Shown here: positions 26,066-35,348 of the stretch, in pieces | Layout: every line of letters begins with the position of its first letter | Position numbering within the stretch: position 1 is the first letter of the stretch | Assembly: GCA_965198485.1 (NCBI GenBank) | Contig: CBDAPQ010000005.1 | Span: 1,922,001-1,986,000, forward strand | Direction: 5' to 3' | Source of the DNA: RH-AL1 sp965198485 | Lineage (GTDB): Bacteria > Pseudomonadota > Alphaproteobacteria > Rhizobiales > Beijerinckiaceae | DNA: 64,000 nucleotides | Program-made: the position numbers and the translations under genes | Notes under the pieces: model-generated | The model's input: the letters and a program-made list of their open reading frames with translations, nothing else | Database searches by the model: none | Told to the model about the DNA's origin: nothing

Positions 26066-27124
26066 TCAGGCCTTACCGTGGTGCGCGGCCTCGCCCTGGG
26101 CGTCGAGCGGCCAGCGCGGCCGGGCGGCGAAGGTCATGTCGTCGGTCAGGCCGAGCGCGAGCCGTTCGAGTCCGGCCCACGCGATCATCGCGCCGTTGTC
26201 CGTACAAAGATGCGGTGGAGGGATCACCAGTCTCAGCCCGGCCTCGCCGCAGAAGCGGGCCATGGCGCGGCGGATCGCATCGTTGGATGCGACGCCGCCG
26301 GCCGCCACCACGGCCTCGCACGGGCCGACCTTCTCGCGGAACAAGCGCGTGGCCACGCGAAGGCGATCGATGATCGTGTCGACGACCGCCGCCTGGAACG
26401 AGGCGCAGAGATCGTTGACGTCGGTCGCGGTCAGCGGCTTGATCTCGTCGGCGGCGAGTCGCACGGCGGTCTTGAGGCCCGATAGCGAGAAGTCGGGCCG
26501 GGGCCGCCCCAGCATCGGACGCGGGAAGGCGAAACGCTCGGATTCGCCTTCGGCGGCGTGGCGTTCCACCAGCGGGCCGCCGGGATAGGGCAGGCCGAGC
26601 ATCTTGGCAATTTTGTCGAAGGCCTCGCCTACGGCATCGTCGAGCGTGGCGCCGAGCCTGACGTAGTCGCCTACGCCCTTGACCGCGACGAGTTGCGTGT
26701 GCCCGCCCGAGACGAGCAGCAGCAGGTAGGGGAAAGGCACGTCGTCGATGAGCCGCGGGGTGAGCGCGTGGGCTTCGAGGTGGTTGACCGCGACGAAAGG
26801 CTTGTGCAGCGCCAGCGCCAGCGCCTTGCCGGCAGTGAGCCCGACGATGACGCCGCCGATGAGGCCGGGGCCGGCGGCGGCGGCGATGGCATCGACCTGC
26901 TTGATCGTCATGCCGGCCTTCTCGACGGCGCGCAGGATCAGGCGGTCGAGCACCTCGACGTGGGCGCGCGCGGCGATCTCCGGCACGACGCCCCCGTAGG
27001 CGGCGTGCTGGCGTATCTGGCTCATCACCTCGTTGGAGAGGATCGCTGCCGTGCCGTCGGGACGCCGCTCCACGATCGCCGCCGCCGTCTCGTCGCAGGT
27101 CGTCTCGATCCCTAGGACGCGCAT
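26066..27124 (-). CDS. tsaD: tRNA N6-adenosine threonylcarbamoyltransferase TsaD
   Basis: 352 residues. The ASKHA-fold markers are MRVLGIETTCDETAAAIVE, the metal-binding HLEAH (VNHLEAHAL), LLVSGGHTQL, LGATLDDAVGEAFDK and GGVASNDAIR. TsaD, with TsaB and TsaE, transfers the threonylcarbamoyl group onto A37 of ANN-decoding tRNAs. Length and motifs are normal. It reads leftwards, with hairpins after the stop. No tsaB or tsaE is in the window. Confidence 0.97.
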   Translation of the reverse strand: MRVLGIETTCDETAAAIVERRPDGTAAILSNEVMSQIRQHAAYGGVVPEIAARAHVEVLDRLILRAVEKAGMTIKQVDAIAAAAGPGLIGGVIVGLTAGKALALALHKPFVAVNHLEAHALTPRLIDDVPFPYLLLLVSGGHTQLVAVKGVGDYVRLGATLDDAVGEAFDKIAKMLGLPYPGGPLVERHAAEGESERFAFPRPMLGRPRPDFSLSGLKTAVRLAADEIKPLTATDVNDLCASFQAAVVDTIIDRLRVATRLFREKVGPCEAVVAAGGVASNDAIRRAMARFCGEAGLRLVIPPPHLCTDNGAMIAWAGLERLALGLTDDMTFAARPRWPLDAQGEAAHHGKA

Positions 27125-27193
27125 TCCGGTCTCCGCTCAAGTGGGGAGCATAGGAGGTGTGGGCAGTCTTGCCCACCCTCGCCGTCACGGCCG

Positions 27194-28159
27194 TCAGCCT
27201 GCCAGCAGGCGCTCGACGGCCGCGCGATCCGGCAGCGCCGGGATGGCGCCGCGCTGCGTCGTGGCGAGCGCGCCGGCGGCAGCGGCGAAGCGCACGATGT
27301 GGACCAAAGCGGCGCGGTCGAGCGCGTCGAGGTCGCGCTGCGCGACGAGGCCGGCGAGAAGCCCGGCGGTGAAGGCGTCACCGGCGCCCGTCGTGTCGAC
27401 GCTCATCACCGCGAAGCCCGGCTCCTCGCCTTCTTCCAACGTGTCGAGCCAAAGACAGCCGCGGCGGCCGCGCGTCACGGCGATCAGCTCGAGGGCGGGG
27501 TGCCATAGGGCCCGCGCCGCCTCGATCAGGTCGCAGCTGTCGCCCTGGAGGAAACGCACCTCGTCCTCGGCGAGCTTGACGACGTTGGCCCGGGATAGAC
27601 CGAGCACTATGCCTTCGCGCGCCGCTTCGATATCCGGCCAGAGCGCGAGGCGAAGGTTGGGATCGAAGCTGACGCGCACGCCGTAACGGTGGGCGAGGTC
27701 GACGGCGTGGAGCGTGGCGGCGCGCGCAGGCTCGGCGATGAGGCTGATCGAGCCGAAATGGAGCAGCTTGGCCTCGCGGATCATCGCCTCGTCGATGTCG
27801 CCGCGCGCCAGCATCGTATGCGCCGCCGGGTGGCCGTAGAAGCGGAAATCGCGTTCACCATCGCTGCCGAGCGACACGACGGCGAGCGCGGTGGGGGCGG
27901 CCTTGGTGATGCTGATCCCCGCCGTCTCCACACCCTCAAGCGCCAGGGTAGAGGCGAGAAAGCGGCCGAACGCGTCGTCGCCGACGCAGCCGATGAAGCC
28001 CGCCGACGCGCCGAGCCGCGCCAGACCGACGGCGACGTTGGCCGGCGCGCCGCCCGCCGCCTTCACGAAGGTCTCGGCCTCGGCGAGCCCGACGCCGGTG
28101 CGCGTCGGCACCATGTCGATCAGCGCCTCGCCGAGGCAGAGCACGTCGGCCACGCTCAA
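27194..28159 (-). CDS. PfkB family carbohydrate kinase (fructokinase-like)
   Basis: 321 residues. PfkB features are LCLGEALIDMVP at the N-terminus, the sugar-binding GGAPANVAVGLARLG and the C-terminal signature DTTGAGDAFTAGLL with the catalytic Asp. Sequence style is closest to fructokinases, which phosphorylate fructose to fructose-6-phosphate, but related 2-keto-3-deoxygluconate or ribokinases cannot be excluded. Its ATG overlaps the stop of the upstream ABC exporter gene by 4 bp, indicating translational coupling of two functionally unrelated-looking genes. Confidence 0.88.
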   Translation of the reverse strand: MSVADVLCLGEALIDMVPTRTGVGLAEAETFVKAAGGAPANVAVGLARLGASAGFIGCVGDDAFGRFLASTLALEGVETAGISITKAAPTALAVVSLGSDGERDFRFYGHPAAHTMLARGDIDEAMIREAKLLHFGSISLIAEPARAATLHAVDLAHRYGVRVSFDPNLRLALWPDIEAAREGIVLGLSRANVVKLAEDEVRFLQGDSCDLIEAARALWHPALELIAVTRGRRGCLWLDTLEEGEEPGFAVMSVDTTGAGDAFTAGLLAGLVAQRDLDALDRAALVHIVRFAAAAGALATTQRGAIPALPDRAAVERLLAG

Positions 28160-29859
28160 GCCTCGTGCAGCGCGTGGTAGAGGCCGCGGGCCTCGAGCAG
28201 CTCCTCGTGGCGGCCGATCTCGGCGATGCCGTCGGCCGTCATCACCACGATGCGGTCGGCGTTGCGCACCGTCGCCAGCCGATGGGCGATGACGAGCGTG
28301 GTGCGGCCCTCTTCGAGCTCGGCAAAGGAGCTCTGGATCTCGCGTTCGGTCGCCGTGTCGAGCGCCGATGTCGCCTCGTCGAGGATGAGGATCGGCGGGT
28401 CCTTGAGGAAGATGCGAGCGATGGCCAGGCGTTGCTTCTGCCCCCCGGAGAGTTTCACGCCGCGCTCGCCCACCAGCGTGTCCATGCCTTCGGGCAGTGC
28501 CGCGATCATCCCGCCAAGCCGGGCGCGGCGCGCGGCGGCGGCGATCTCGGCCTCGGGTGCGCCGAGCCGGCCGTAGGCGATGTTGTCACGGATGGTGCCG
28601 CCGAACAGGAAGACATCCTGCTGCACGATGCCGATCTGGCGGCGCAGCGAGGCCAGCGTCATCGCGCGCACGTCGAGACCGTCGATGGTGATGCGGCCGG
28701 CCTCGACGTCGTAGAAGCGCGGCAGCAGCGAGCACAGCGTGGTCTTGCCGGCGCCGGAAGGGCCGACGAAGGCCACCGTCTCGCCCTTGCGGATCGTCAG
28801 GTCGAACCCCTGGATCACCGATCGGCCGGCGGCGTAGCCGAAGCCGACGTGCTCGAAGCGGATTGCCCCGGCGAAGGCCGGCGCCTCGACCGCACCCGGC
28901 GTTTCCACGACATCGGGCTCGGTGGCGAGCAACTCGCGGTAGCGTCGGAAGCCGGCGACGCCCTTGGGGTAGGTCTCGATCACGGCCGAGATCTTGTCGA
29001 GGGGGCGGTAGAACACGCCGAGCAGCAGCAGGAAGCCGACGAAGCCGCCGATGCTGAGCCCGCCGCGCACCACGAAAAACGTGCCGGCCAGCATCACCAC
29101 GATCTGCACGAGCCGCATGCCGAGATAGTTCACGGTGATGGCGCCGGCCATGATCTTGTAGGCCTCGAGCTTGGCATCGCGATAGCTGCGGTTGTCGCGG
29201 GCGAACAGCGCGCGCTCATGGTCCTCGTTGGCGAAGGCCTTCACCGCGCGGATGCCGCCGATGTTTTCCTCTAGGCGAGCGTTGAAGGCGCCGACGCGGG
29301 TGAACTGCGCCCGCCAGTTGCGCTCCATTGCGGCGCCGTAGCGGGTGCCAACTCCGAGGCCGACCGGCACCACCGCGGCCGTCACCAGGGCCAGAGGCCA
29401 GTGCACGAAGAGCATCAGCACGAAGGCGCCGGCGAGCGTCATCACGGCGATGAAGAGGTCCTCGGGGCCGTGATGGGCGACCTCGCCGATCTCCTCGAGA
29501 TCCTTGGTGACGCGCGCCACGAGGTGGCCGGTCTTCTGCCCGTCGTAGAAGCGAAACGACAGCTTCTGCAGGTGGTCGAAGGCGCGCCGGCGCATCTCGG
29601 TCTCGATCTCGATGCCGAGCACGTGGCCCCAGTAGGTCACCACCACGTTGAGCCCGGCGGCCGCGGCGTAGATGACGACGAGGCCGATCACGGCGAGCCA
29701 GATCAGCCCCCAGTCCTGGCGCGGCAGCAGCGTGTCGACGAAGGTCTTCACCGCCATTGGGAAGCCGAGCTCGAGCAGGCCGGAGATCACGGCGCAGCCG
29801 AAGTCGAGCAGGAACAGCCGGCGATGCGGGCGGTAGTAGGCGGAGAAGTCTCTGAGCAC
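28156..29859 (-). CDS. ABC exporter half-transporter (fused permease and ATPase)
   Basis: 567 residues. Residues about 1-320 carry six membrane helices of an ABC type I exporter, and about 335-567 the nucleotide-binding domain: Walker A GPSGAGKTTL, Q-loop IGIVQQDVFLFGG, signature LSGGQKQR, Walker B ILILDEATSALD and H-loop IAHRLATV. It resembles MsbA/MDR-type half-transporters that work as dimers, exporting lipids or drugs; the substrate cannot be assigned. It leads a two-gene unit with the PfkB kinase. The 342 bp upstream hold no gene. Confidence 0.9.
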   Translation of the reverse strand: MLRDFSAYYRPHRRLFLLDFGCAVISGLLELGFPMAVKTFVDTLLPRQDWGLIWLAVIGLVVIYAAAAGLNVVVTYWGHVLGIEIETEMRRRAFDHLQKLSFRFYDGQKTGHLVARVTKDLEEIGEVAHHGPEDLFIAVMTLAGAFVLMLFVHWPLALVTAAVVPVGLGVGTRYGAAMERNWRAQFTRVGAFNARLEENIGGIRAVKAFANEDHERALFARDNRSYRDAKLEAYKIMAGAITVNYLGMRLVQIVVMLAGTFFVVRGGLSIGGFVGFLLLLGVFYRPLDKISAVIETYPKGVAGFRRYRELLATEPDVVETPGAVEAPAFAGAIRFEHVGFGYAAGRSVIQGFDLTIRKGETVAFVGPSGAGKTTLCSLLPRFYDVEAGRITIDGLDVRAMTLASLRRQIGIVQQDVFLFGGTIRDNIAYGRLGAPEAEIAAAARRARLGGMIAALPEGMDTLVGERGVKLSGGQKQRLAIARIFLKDPPILILDEATSALDTATEREIQSSFAELEEGRTTLVIAHRLATVRNADRIVVMTADGIAEIGRHEELLEARGLYHALHEA

Positions 29860-30201
29860 GGGTGGGGTCTACAGGGTGGGGAGGGCGAGGACCAAGCGGC
29901 ATGGTGTCGACCTCGAGCCTTGGCGCTGAAGCTTGCGCTGGGACTATGACCGGCTGACTGGATCCAATTCCCTCGAGCGAGACCGTACGATCGAGGGCTG
30001 TTCAAACCTACCGTGGGCGGCTGGCCGACCGCCGGCATCGTCTGCTCCGAACACAAGCCTTCCAAGACCGACCGTGACCTCGCGGGTCGCATTCCGCCGT
30101 TCGACGAAGCCGCCGCTCTGCATCGGGCCGTGTTGATTGCCGAACGCGCGTGGCGCGTGAGGGCGCGAGGCTCGGCGGCACCAGGTCGTCCAGCTCGAGG
30201 C
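29860..30201. other. Gene-free stretch upstream of the ABC exporter gene
   Basis: Between the ABC exporter start and the end of the siderophore permease gene (both leftward) I find no convincing gene. It must contain the promoter of the ABC-pfkB unit. The only clear structure is an inverted repeat, CCCTCGA (29970-29976) and TCGAGGG (29991-29997), 14 bp apart, about 110 bp ahead of the ABC start codon. Confidence 0.5.
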
Positions 30202-31452
30202 TTATGCCGCGCCTGACGCCGTGCGCTTCATCGCGCCGGCCAGCACCAGCGCCGCCGCGCCGTAGAGCGGCACGGCGAGGGAGAAGAATAACGGCCAGCC
30301 GAGCGCCGCCGCCAGCATCGGGCTCGCGACGCGCAAAGGGAACGAGACGAGAAACGCGGTGCCAAACAGCACGGCATAGTCCCCGGCGGCGTGCTCGCCC
30401 TCGGCCCAGCGGTACATGACGTTGAAGACCGGCACGCCCAGGCCGGCTTCGAACAGGATCGTGAGGAGCGCGGCACCGATGCCGAGCGACGCGGAGTGGC
30501 CCGCGGCGGCGGCGGCGAAGAGCAGCCCGCCCAGCGCGACGCCGCCCGCGAGGGCGACCACAAGCCGATGGGCCGCAAGCCGCGTGAGCGCCCATCCCGA
30601 GAGCAGCATCATCGTCATGCTGAGCGCGGTCGTCGCCGGCCCGGTGATCAGCCCGACGACTGGCAGCGGGACGCTGAAATCGAGCAGGGCGAGGCTCGGG
30701 GTCGAGCCGAGCATGATCGCCGGGGCGAAGTAGAGGCCGACGATCGCGCCGCGCCCGGCGACCAGGCGCAGTCGCGACCAGGACGCTCGGGACCGCTCCT
30801 GTTGCGGACGGGCGAGCCGCCGTACGGCCTCGCGATAGCGCAGGATCGGCAGCAGCAGCAGCGCGTCGGCGAGGGCGACGATCAGCACCGCTCGGCCGAG
30901 ATCGATCGTCCGCGGGAAGGTCGTCACGAGCGCGATCCCGAGCATGGTGCCGAGCGACGAGCCGATCAACTTCGTTGTGGTCACCGACGGACGTCGCTCG
31001 CGCGACACGGTATCGACGACGAGCGCCTCCAGCGCGACGTCCATCGTGGCGACGGCAACGCTCGCGGCGAGGGCCAGCGCGAACAGCACGCCGATGGAAC
31101 CTTCGATCGCGCGGCTCAAGGCGAGGAGCAGCGCCACCGTCGCGAGCTGCGTCGCGGCGATCCAGCCGAGGCGGTGCGGCAGGCCGGGAAGCCGGACGCG
31201 GTCGAGCATCGGCGCCCACAGAAAGGTGACGCCGATCGGAATGGCGATCAGCTGCAGCCAGCCGATCTCGCCGAGCGGCATGCCGCGGGCGCGAAACACC
31301 AGCGGCGCCCCGGTGCCGAGGACGCTGAAGGTGGCGCCGAAGCTCACGTAGAGGCAGGCGAAGGGCGCGAGCCCACCAAGATCTCGCGCCAGCCGAGCAA
31401 GGCGCGATTGTGCCTCGCGCGCGTCCCAGGCGTCCTCGCGCAGGCTCACCAT
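30202..31452 (-). CDS. MFS siderophore permease, RhtX/FptX-like
   Basis: 416 residues with about 12 hydrophobic segments. The order FACLYVSFGATFSVLGTGAPLVFRARGMPLGEIGW, TMDVALEALVVDTVS and VPVFNVMYRWAEGEHAAGDYAVLFGTAF fits the PAT/AmpG-related MFS group that includes RhtX (rhizobactin 1021) and FptX (pyochelin), which move ferric siderophores across the inner membrane without an ABC system. The key context is a 7-bp overlap with the end of the upstream TonB receptor gene, so the two are coupled. Substrate siderophore unknown. Confidence 0.8.
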   Translation of the reverse strand: MVSLREDAWDAREAQSRLARLARDLGGLAPFACLYVSFGATFSVLGTGAPLVFRARGMPLGEIGWLQLIAIPIGVTFLWAPMLDRVRLPGLPHRLGWIAATQLATVALLLALSRAIEGSIGVLFALALAASVAVATMDVALEALVVDTVSRERRPSVTTTKLIGSSLGTMLGIALVTTFPRTIDLGRAVLIVALADALLLLPILRYREAVRRLARPQQERSRASWSRLRLVAGRGAIVGLYFAPAIMLGSTPSLALLDFSVPLPVVGLITGPATTALSMTMMLLSGWALTRLAAHRLVVALAGGVALGGLLFAAAAAGHSASLGIGAALLTILFEAGLGVPVFNVMYRWAEGEHAAGDYAVLFGTAFLVSFPLRVASPMLAAALGWPLFFSLAVPLYGAAALVLAGAMKRTASGAA

Positions 31453-33620
31453 CTGTAGGCGAGGCTGAAGGTCGCCGTGCGGCGGATGTCGTAGAAGCAG
31501 GCGTTGGTCGTGGAGCAGGTGGCGATCACGCTGCGATCGAACACGTTGCGCACGTTGAGGGCGGCGCGCCAGTGCTCGCGGTCGTAATGCAGGTTGGCGT
31601 CGGCCACCACGTAGCCGGGAATACCGTAGACGTTCTGCGTGTCGGCAAACGAGCCGCCGACGAAGCGCGGACCGGCACCGCCGCCGAAGCCGACGAGCGG
31701 CCCGTTTTGGATGGTGTAATCGATGAAGGCCGCACCGAAGTTCTGCGGTGTGTTGGTCGGGACTTTGCCGACGTTGGCCGCATTGAGATCGCGCGTGTCG
31801 CGCAGGTTGAAACCGGTGTAGGAGCCGAGGACCTTGAGGCCTGGGGCGATGTATCCCGACGTTTCGAGTTCGAAACCGCGGGAGCGCTCTTCGCCGGTCT
31901 GCAGGACGTTCTCGACATTGTTCGGGTCGGTGGTCAGCACGTTCTGCTCGGTCAGGTTGAACAGCGACGCGGTGACATTCAGCGGAATGAAGGTCGGCTG
32001 GTACTTGACGCCGACTTCTTCGAGCTCACCGGTGGTGGGAACCAGTGGCTGCAAGGTGGCCGAGTTGGTACCGAGCTGCGGATCGAACGAGGTGGCATAG
32101 GTCGCGTATGGCGCGAGGCCGAATGGTGTCGTGTAGATCAGGCCGACGCGGCCGGTGAAGGCGCTGCGGAAGCTCTCCGTGGAGGGACCGGTGCCGTAGG
32201 CCGTCGGCCTACCGTATTGCGACTGATCGAGATTATCGTGGCGACCCGACAGCACCAGCGTGAGCGGGCCGTACTTCGCTGATTCCTGGAGATATTCGCC
32301 GATCTGATCCTGCACGTTGAAGTTGTTGAGGTAGAGCGGTGCCGTCGTCGTGTTGGATTGGAGACCGGTGAAATAGGCGGGCCGCAGCAGATTGAAGTCG
32401 GGCCCGAGCGCGGCGCCTTGGATGTCCGACAGCGTGTAGTGTTTGTAGTCGAGACCCAGCAACGTCGTGTGGAGCAGGTCACCGGTCTTGAAATGACCTT
32501 CGAGCTGGTTGTCGAGCGCGACTTCCTGGACGTGGGGCGTCGTATCGTAATTGATGCGCAACAGTTCGCCATTGGCCGCTGCGCCGTCGTAGCCGTCGCC
32601 GTACAAGGTCTTCTCGTTGATGCGCAGGTCGGAGAAGCGCATGTTCTGGCGCACGGTGAATGTGTCGTTGAAGCGGTGCGAGAACTGGTAGCCGATCAGG
32701 TTCTGATCGCGCTGGAAGGTATCGAGGCCGGGATCGCTGATGAACAGCGAGGACGAGATCTTGCCGAAGGGCGCGGGCACGACGCTGCCGACGTAGGGCA
32801 GGAAGTTCACGCCGCGCGTCGAGTCCTTCTGGAAGGAGCCGAGCACCGTCAACGTGGTGTCGCGATCCGGACGCCATGACAGGCTCGGGGCGATGGTGCC
32901 GCGGCGATCGTTGACGAAGTCCACCTGCGTGCCGCCGTTGCGCATCAGGCCGTCCAGGCGATAGTAGAGCGTGTTGTCCTTGGACTTGCTGACGGGGCCG
33001 CCGAAGTCGAAGGCGCCATAGGCGCTGCCGTAATTGTCGATGCCGGCTTCAAGGTAGCCGAAGGCCTTGTCCGTCGGCACCTTGCTCACCGCGTTGATGA
33101 TGCCGCCGACGTTGGAGCCGCCGTAAAGCACGGAGGCCGGGCCCTTCAGCACTTCGACACGTTCGAGGCCGAACGGTTCGACGCGGAACGTCGCGAACGG
33201 ATTCGAGTAGAGCTGAAGCCCATCGAGGAAATAGCCGCTGACCTGGCCGGGAAAGCCGCGGATGAGGTAGAAGTCGTTGCGCGTGTCGAAACCAAAGGTC
33301 GAGGGCAGCACGCCCGAGACAAATTCCACCGCCTGGCCAAGGTTCTGCTCGTCGAGGTCGCGGATCTGCTGGGCGCCGACGACCGATACCGCCTGCGGCG
33401 TCTCGATCAGCTTCGCTCCTGTCTTCGTCGCGGTGTAGCTGTCGCGCGCGACATAGTCCTTGACCGGGCCGGTATCCGGCAACGCGGTCACCTCCGGTGA
33501 GGGCTTGGCGGCCCCGACCACGACCTCGTCGAGCTGGACGGTCTCGGCGACGGGTGCGGCGGCGGCGAAGGAGGGAAACGCGCAAGCCAGGAGGGCGAGA
33601 CGCAAGTTGGAGCGGGCCAT
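31446..33620 (-). CDS. TonB-dependent siderophore receptor
   Basis: 724 residues from ATG 33620 (a TTG at 33641 is possible but weaker). A signal peptide (LRLALLACAFPSFAAAA) precedes a TonB-box-like ETVQLDEVVV, a plug domain (TPQAVSVVGAQQIRDL, FYLIRGF, VEVLKGPASVLYG, GGIINAVSKVP) and a 22-strand barrel ending in the aromatic residue of FSLAYRW. The pattern is that of ferric-siderophore receptors, such as hydroxamate receptors. With the overlapping RhtX-like gene it makes a complete outer-plus-inner membrane uptake pair. Upstream is an AT-richer 186-bp region with an inverted repeat. Confidence 0.95.
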   Translation of the reverse strand: MARSNLRLALLACAFPSFAAAAPVAETVQLDEVVVGAAKPSPEVTALPDTGPVKDYVARDSYTATKTGAKLIETPQAVSVVGAQQIRDLDEQNLGQAVEFVSGVLPSTFGFDTRNDFYLIRGFPGQVSGYFLDGLQLYSNPFATFRVEPFGLERVEVLKGPASVLYGGSNVGGIINAVSKVPTDKAFGYLEAGIDNYGSAYGAFDFGGPVSKSKDNTLYYRLDGLMRNGGTQVDFVNDRRGTIAPSLSWRPDRDTTLTVLGSFQKDSTRGVNFLPYVGSVVPAPFGKISSSLFISDPGLDTFQRDQNLIGYQFSHRFNDTFTVRQNMRFSDLRINEKTLYGDGYDGAAANGELLRINYDTTPHVQEVALDNQLEGHFKTGDLLHTTLLGLDYKHYTLSDIQGAALGPDFNLLRPAYFTGLQSNTTTAPLYLNNFNVQDQIGEYLQESAKYGPLTLVLSGRHDNLDQSQYGRPTAYGTGPSTESFRSAFTGRVGLIYTTPFGLAPYATYATSFDPQLGTNSATLQPLVPTTGELEEVGVKYQPTFIPLNVTASLFNLTEQNVLTTDPNNVENVLQTGEERSRGFELETSGYIAPGLKVLGSYTGFNLRDTRDLNAANVGKVPTNTPQNFGAAFIDYTIQNGPLVGFGGGAGPRFVGGSFADTQNVYGIPGYVVADANLHYDREHWRAALNVRNVFDRSVIATCSTTNACFYDIRRTATFSLAYRW

Positions 33621-33738
33621 GGCATTCCGGGACAGGTGCAACCGGCGTCCGGGAGCGACGCCGTCGCGTTGCCGCTACCGCCCGGTAGGTCCCGGCGCCA
33701 AGCGCCGCATTTTCGACTTTCTCTAATTAAGAATTGGA

Positions 33739-33761
33739 GACGATCTAAAATGAGGATCGTC
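33739..33761. promoter_or_regulatory. Inverted repeat in the TonB receptor promoter region
   Basis: GACGATC (33739-33745) and GATCGTC (33755-33761) are perfect 7-bp arms around TAAAATGAG, next to an AT-rich run (CTCTAATTAAGAATTGG) unusual in this GC-rich sequence. It lies about 120-140 bp upstream of the receptor start codon. It is not a recognisable Fur box or Irr ICE box, so the iron regulator is left open. Confidence 0.4.
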
Positions 33762-33806
33762 GCGAGAGGCAAGTGTTGCCCGCGTTCCGGTTGTCGCCTG
33801 ACTGGC

Positions 33807-34859
33807 TCAGGCTACGCCCAGCTTCTTCTGCAGGCTCGTCGAAGAGGTCGTATATTGGAAGGTCAGCCGCTTTTCGGGATGGACGTAGCGGTGGATGCGC
33901 TGCGCCGCCAGCGCGCCTTCGTGGAAGCCCGACAGGATGAGCTTCAGCTTGCCGGGATAGGTGTTGATGTCGCCGATGGCGAAGATGCCGGGCGTCGAGG
34001 TCTCGAACTTCTCGGTGTCCACCGCGACCAAGTTCTCGTCGAGGTTCAGGCCCCATTGCGCGACGGGGCCGAGCTTCATGGTGAGGCCGAAGAACGGGAT
34101 CAGCCGCTCGCAGGCAATGCGGCGCTCGCCGTCGGCGCCCTTGACGTCGATCGCCTGCAACACGCCGTCTTCGCCGAGCAGCGCCGAAACCTGGCCAATG
34201 ACGAGGTCCATTTCGCCTGCGGACACCAGCGCCCGCATGGCGTTGACCGAGTGCGGCGCGCCCCGGAACTCGTCGCGGCGGTGCACCAGCGTCAGGCGCC
34301 GCGCCAACGGCTGCAGGTTGAGCGTCCAGTCGAGCGCGGAATCGCCACCGCCGACGACCACCACGTCGCGGTCGCGGAACTCGTCCATGCGGCGCACCGC
34401 GTAGTGCACCGACGTGCCCTCGTAGGCCTCGATGCCGGTGATCGGCGGCTTCTTGGGCTGGAACGAGCCACCGCCGGCCGCGATCACGATGGCCTTGCAT
34501 CGCAGGCTCTTGCCGTAGCTGGTGCGCACCAGGAAGAGCGGCGTCTCGGGCGTGCCCAGCAGCTCGATCGCCTCGACCAACTCGCCGAAGTGGAACACCG
34601 GCTTGAACGGCTCGCCCTGCGCCATCAGCTTGTCGACAATCTCCTGGCCGGTCACGCTCGGGTAGCCGGGGATGTCGTAGATCGGCTTCTCGGGATAGAG
34701 CTCCGTGCACTGCCCCCCGGGCCTGGGCAGGATGTCGACGAGGTGGCAGCGGATATCGAGCAGCCCGAGCTCGAACACGGCGAACAGCCCGACCGGCCCG
34801 GCGCCGACGATCACGACGTCGGCGTCGATATGCTGGTGGTCCCCGGTGTCGTGGGTCAC
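33807..34859 (-). CDS. Ferredoxin-NADP+ reductase, thioredoxin-reductase-like
   Basis: 350 residues. FAD-binding VVIVGAGPVGLFAVFELG (about 15-32), NAD(P)H-binding DVVVVGGGDSALDW and the C-terminal FAD segment TPGIFAIGDINTYPGKLKLI are present. The CxxC redox pair of thioredoxin reductase is absent, which marks the TrxR-like FNR group (for example B. subtilis YumC, Rhodopseudomonas FNR). It moves electrons between NADPH and ferredoxin or flavodoxin. The 2Fe-2S ferredoxin gene lies 93 bp upstream on the same strand and is its likely partner; the siderophore receptor follows. Confidence 0.92.
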   Translation of the reverse strand: MTHDTGDHQHIDADVVIVGAGPVGLFAVFELGLLDIRCHLVDILPRPGGQCTELYPEKPIYDIPGYPSVTGQEIVDKLMAQGEPFKPVFHFGELVEAIELLGTPETPLFLVRTSYGKSLRCKAIVIAAGGGSFQPKKPPITGIEAYEGTSVHYAVRRMDEFRDRDVVVVGGGDSALDWTLNLQPLARRLTLVHRRDEFRGAPHSVNAMRALVSAGEMDLVIGQVSALLGEDGVLQAIDVKGADGERRIACERLIPFFGLTMKLGPVAQWGLNLDENLVAVDTEKFETSTPGIFAIGDINTYPGKLKLILSGFHEGALAAQRIHRYVHPEKRLTFQYTTSSTSLQKKLGVA

Positions 34860-34952
34860 GCGTCTTGTCCCTTGCTGAGCAAGGTCGTTTTAGAGGCGCA
34901 CCGGCGGAAAACCGCAAGCCGGACCGCCGCGCCATAGCCGCGCGTGACGAGT

Positions 34953-35273
34953 TTACCCCTGGCGGTCGGGCGTGGTCACCTTGAGGCCGTCGAGCGCCGG
35001 CGTGACCTTGATCTGGCAGGACAGCCGCGACGTCGGCTTCACCTCGTAGGCGAAATCGAGCATGTCCTCTTCCATGCCCGACGGCTTGCCGACCTTTGCC
35101 ATCCAGGCCTCGTCGACGTAGACGTGGCAGGTGGCGCAGGCGCAAGCGCCGCCGCATTCGGCGACGATCTCGGGCACCTTGTGTCGGATCGCCGTCTCCA
35201 TCACGGTGGATCCGTCCTCACCCTCGACGGTGCGGGCGGTGCCCATGGAATCCGTGTAGGTGATGGCGGCCAT
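34953..35273 (-). CDS. 2Fe-2S ferredoxin (adrenodoxin/putidaredoxin type)
   Basis: 106 residues from ATG 35273 (AGGA upstream); a longer reading from 35324 lacks support. The cluster ligands are C-x5-C-x2-C in ECGGACACATCHVYVDE and the distal Cys in RLSCQIKV. This is the vertebrate-type 2Fe-2S ferredoxin fold, as in FdxB-type ferredoxins that serve Fe-S assembly, P450s or dioxygenases. The downstream FNR probably reduces it. Both lie directly ahead of a siderophore uptake pair, so the pair could help release iron from ferri-siderophores; that is inference. Confidence 0.93.
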   Translation of the reverse strand: MAAITYTDSMGTARTVEGEDGSTVMETAIRHKVPEIVAECGGACACATCHVYVDEAWMAKVGKPSGMEEDMLDFAYEVKPTSRLSCQIKVTPALDGLKVTTPDRQG

Positions 35274-35348
35274 GTCGGGTCCTGATCTTCGCGCCCAGGC
35301 TGGCGCGTGCGGCTTTGTAGCCAAGCCTCGCGGCGATGAACAGGGGCG

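Noticed and set aside
33621..33806. Fur box or Irr ICE box in the siderophore receptor promoter
   Set aside because: The AT-rich patch does not give a convincing match to either consensus; only the GACGATC/GATCGTC dyad was kept.
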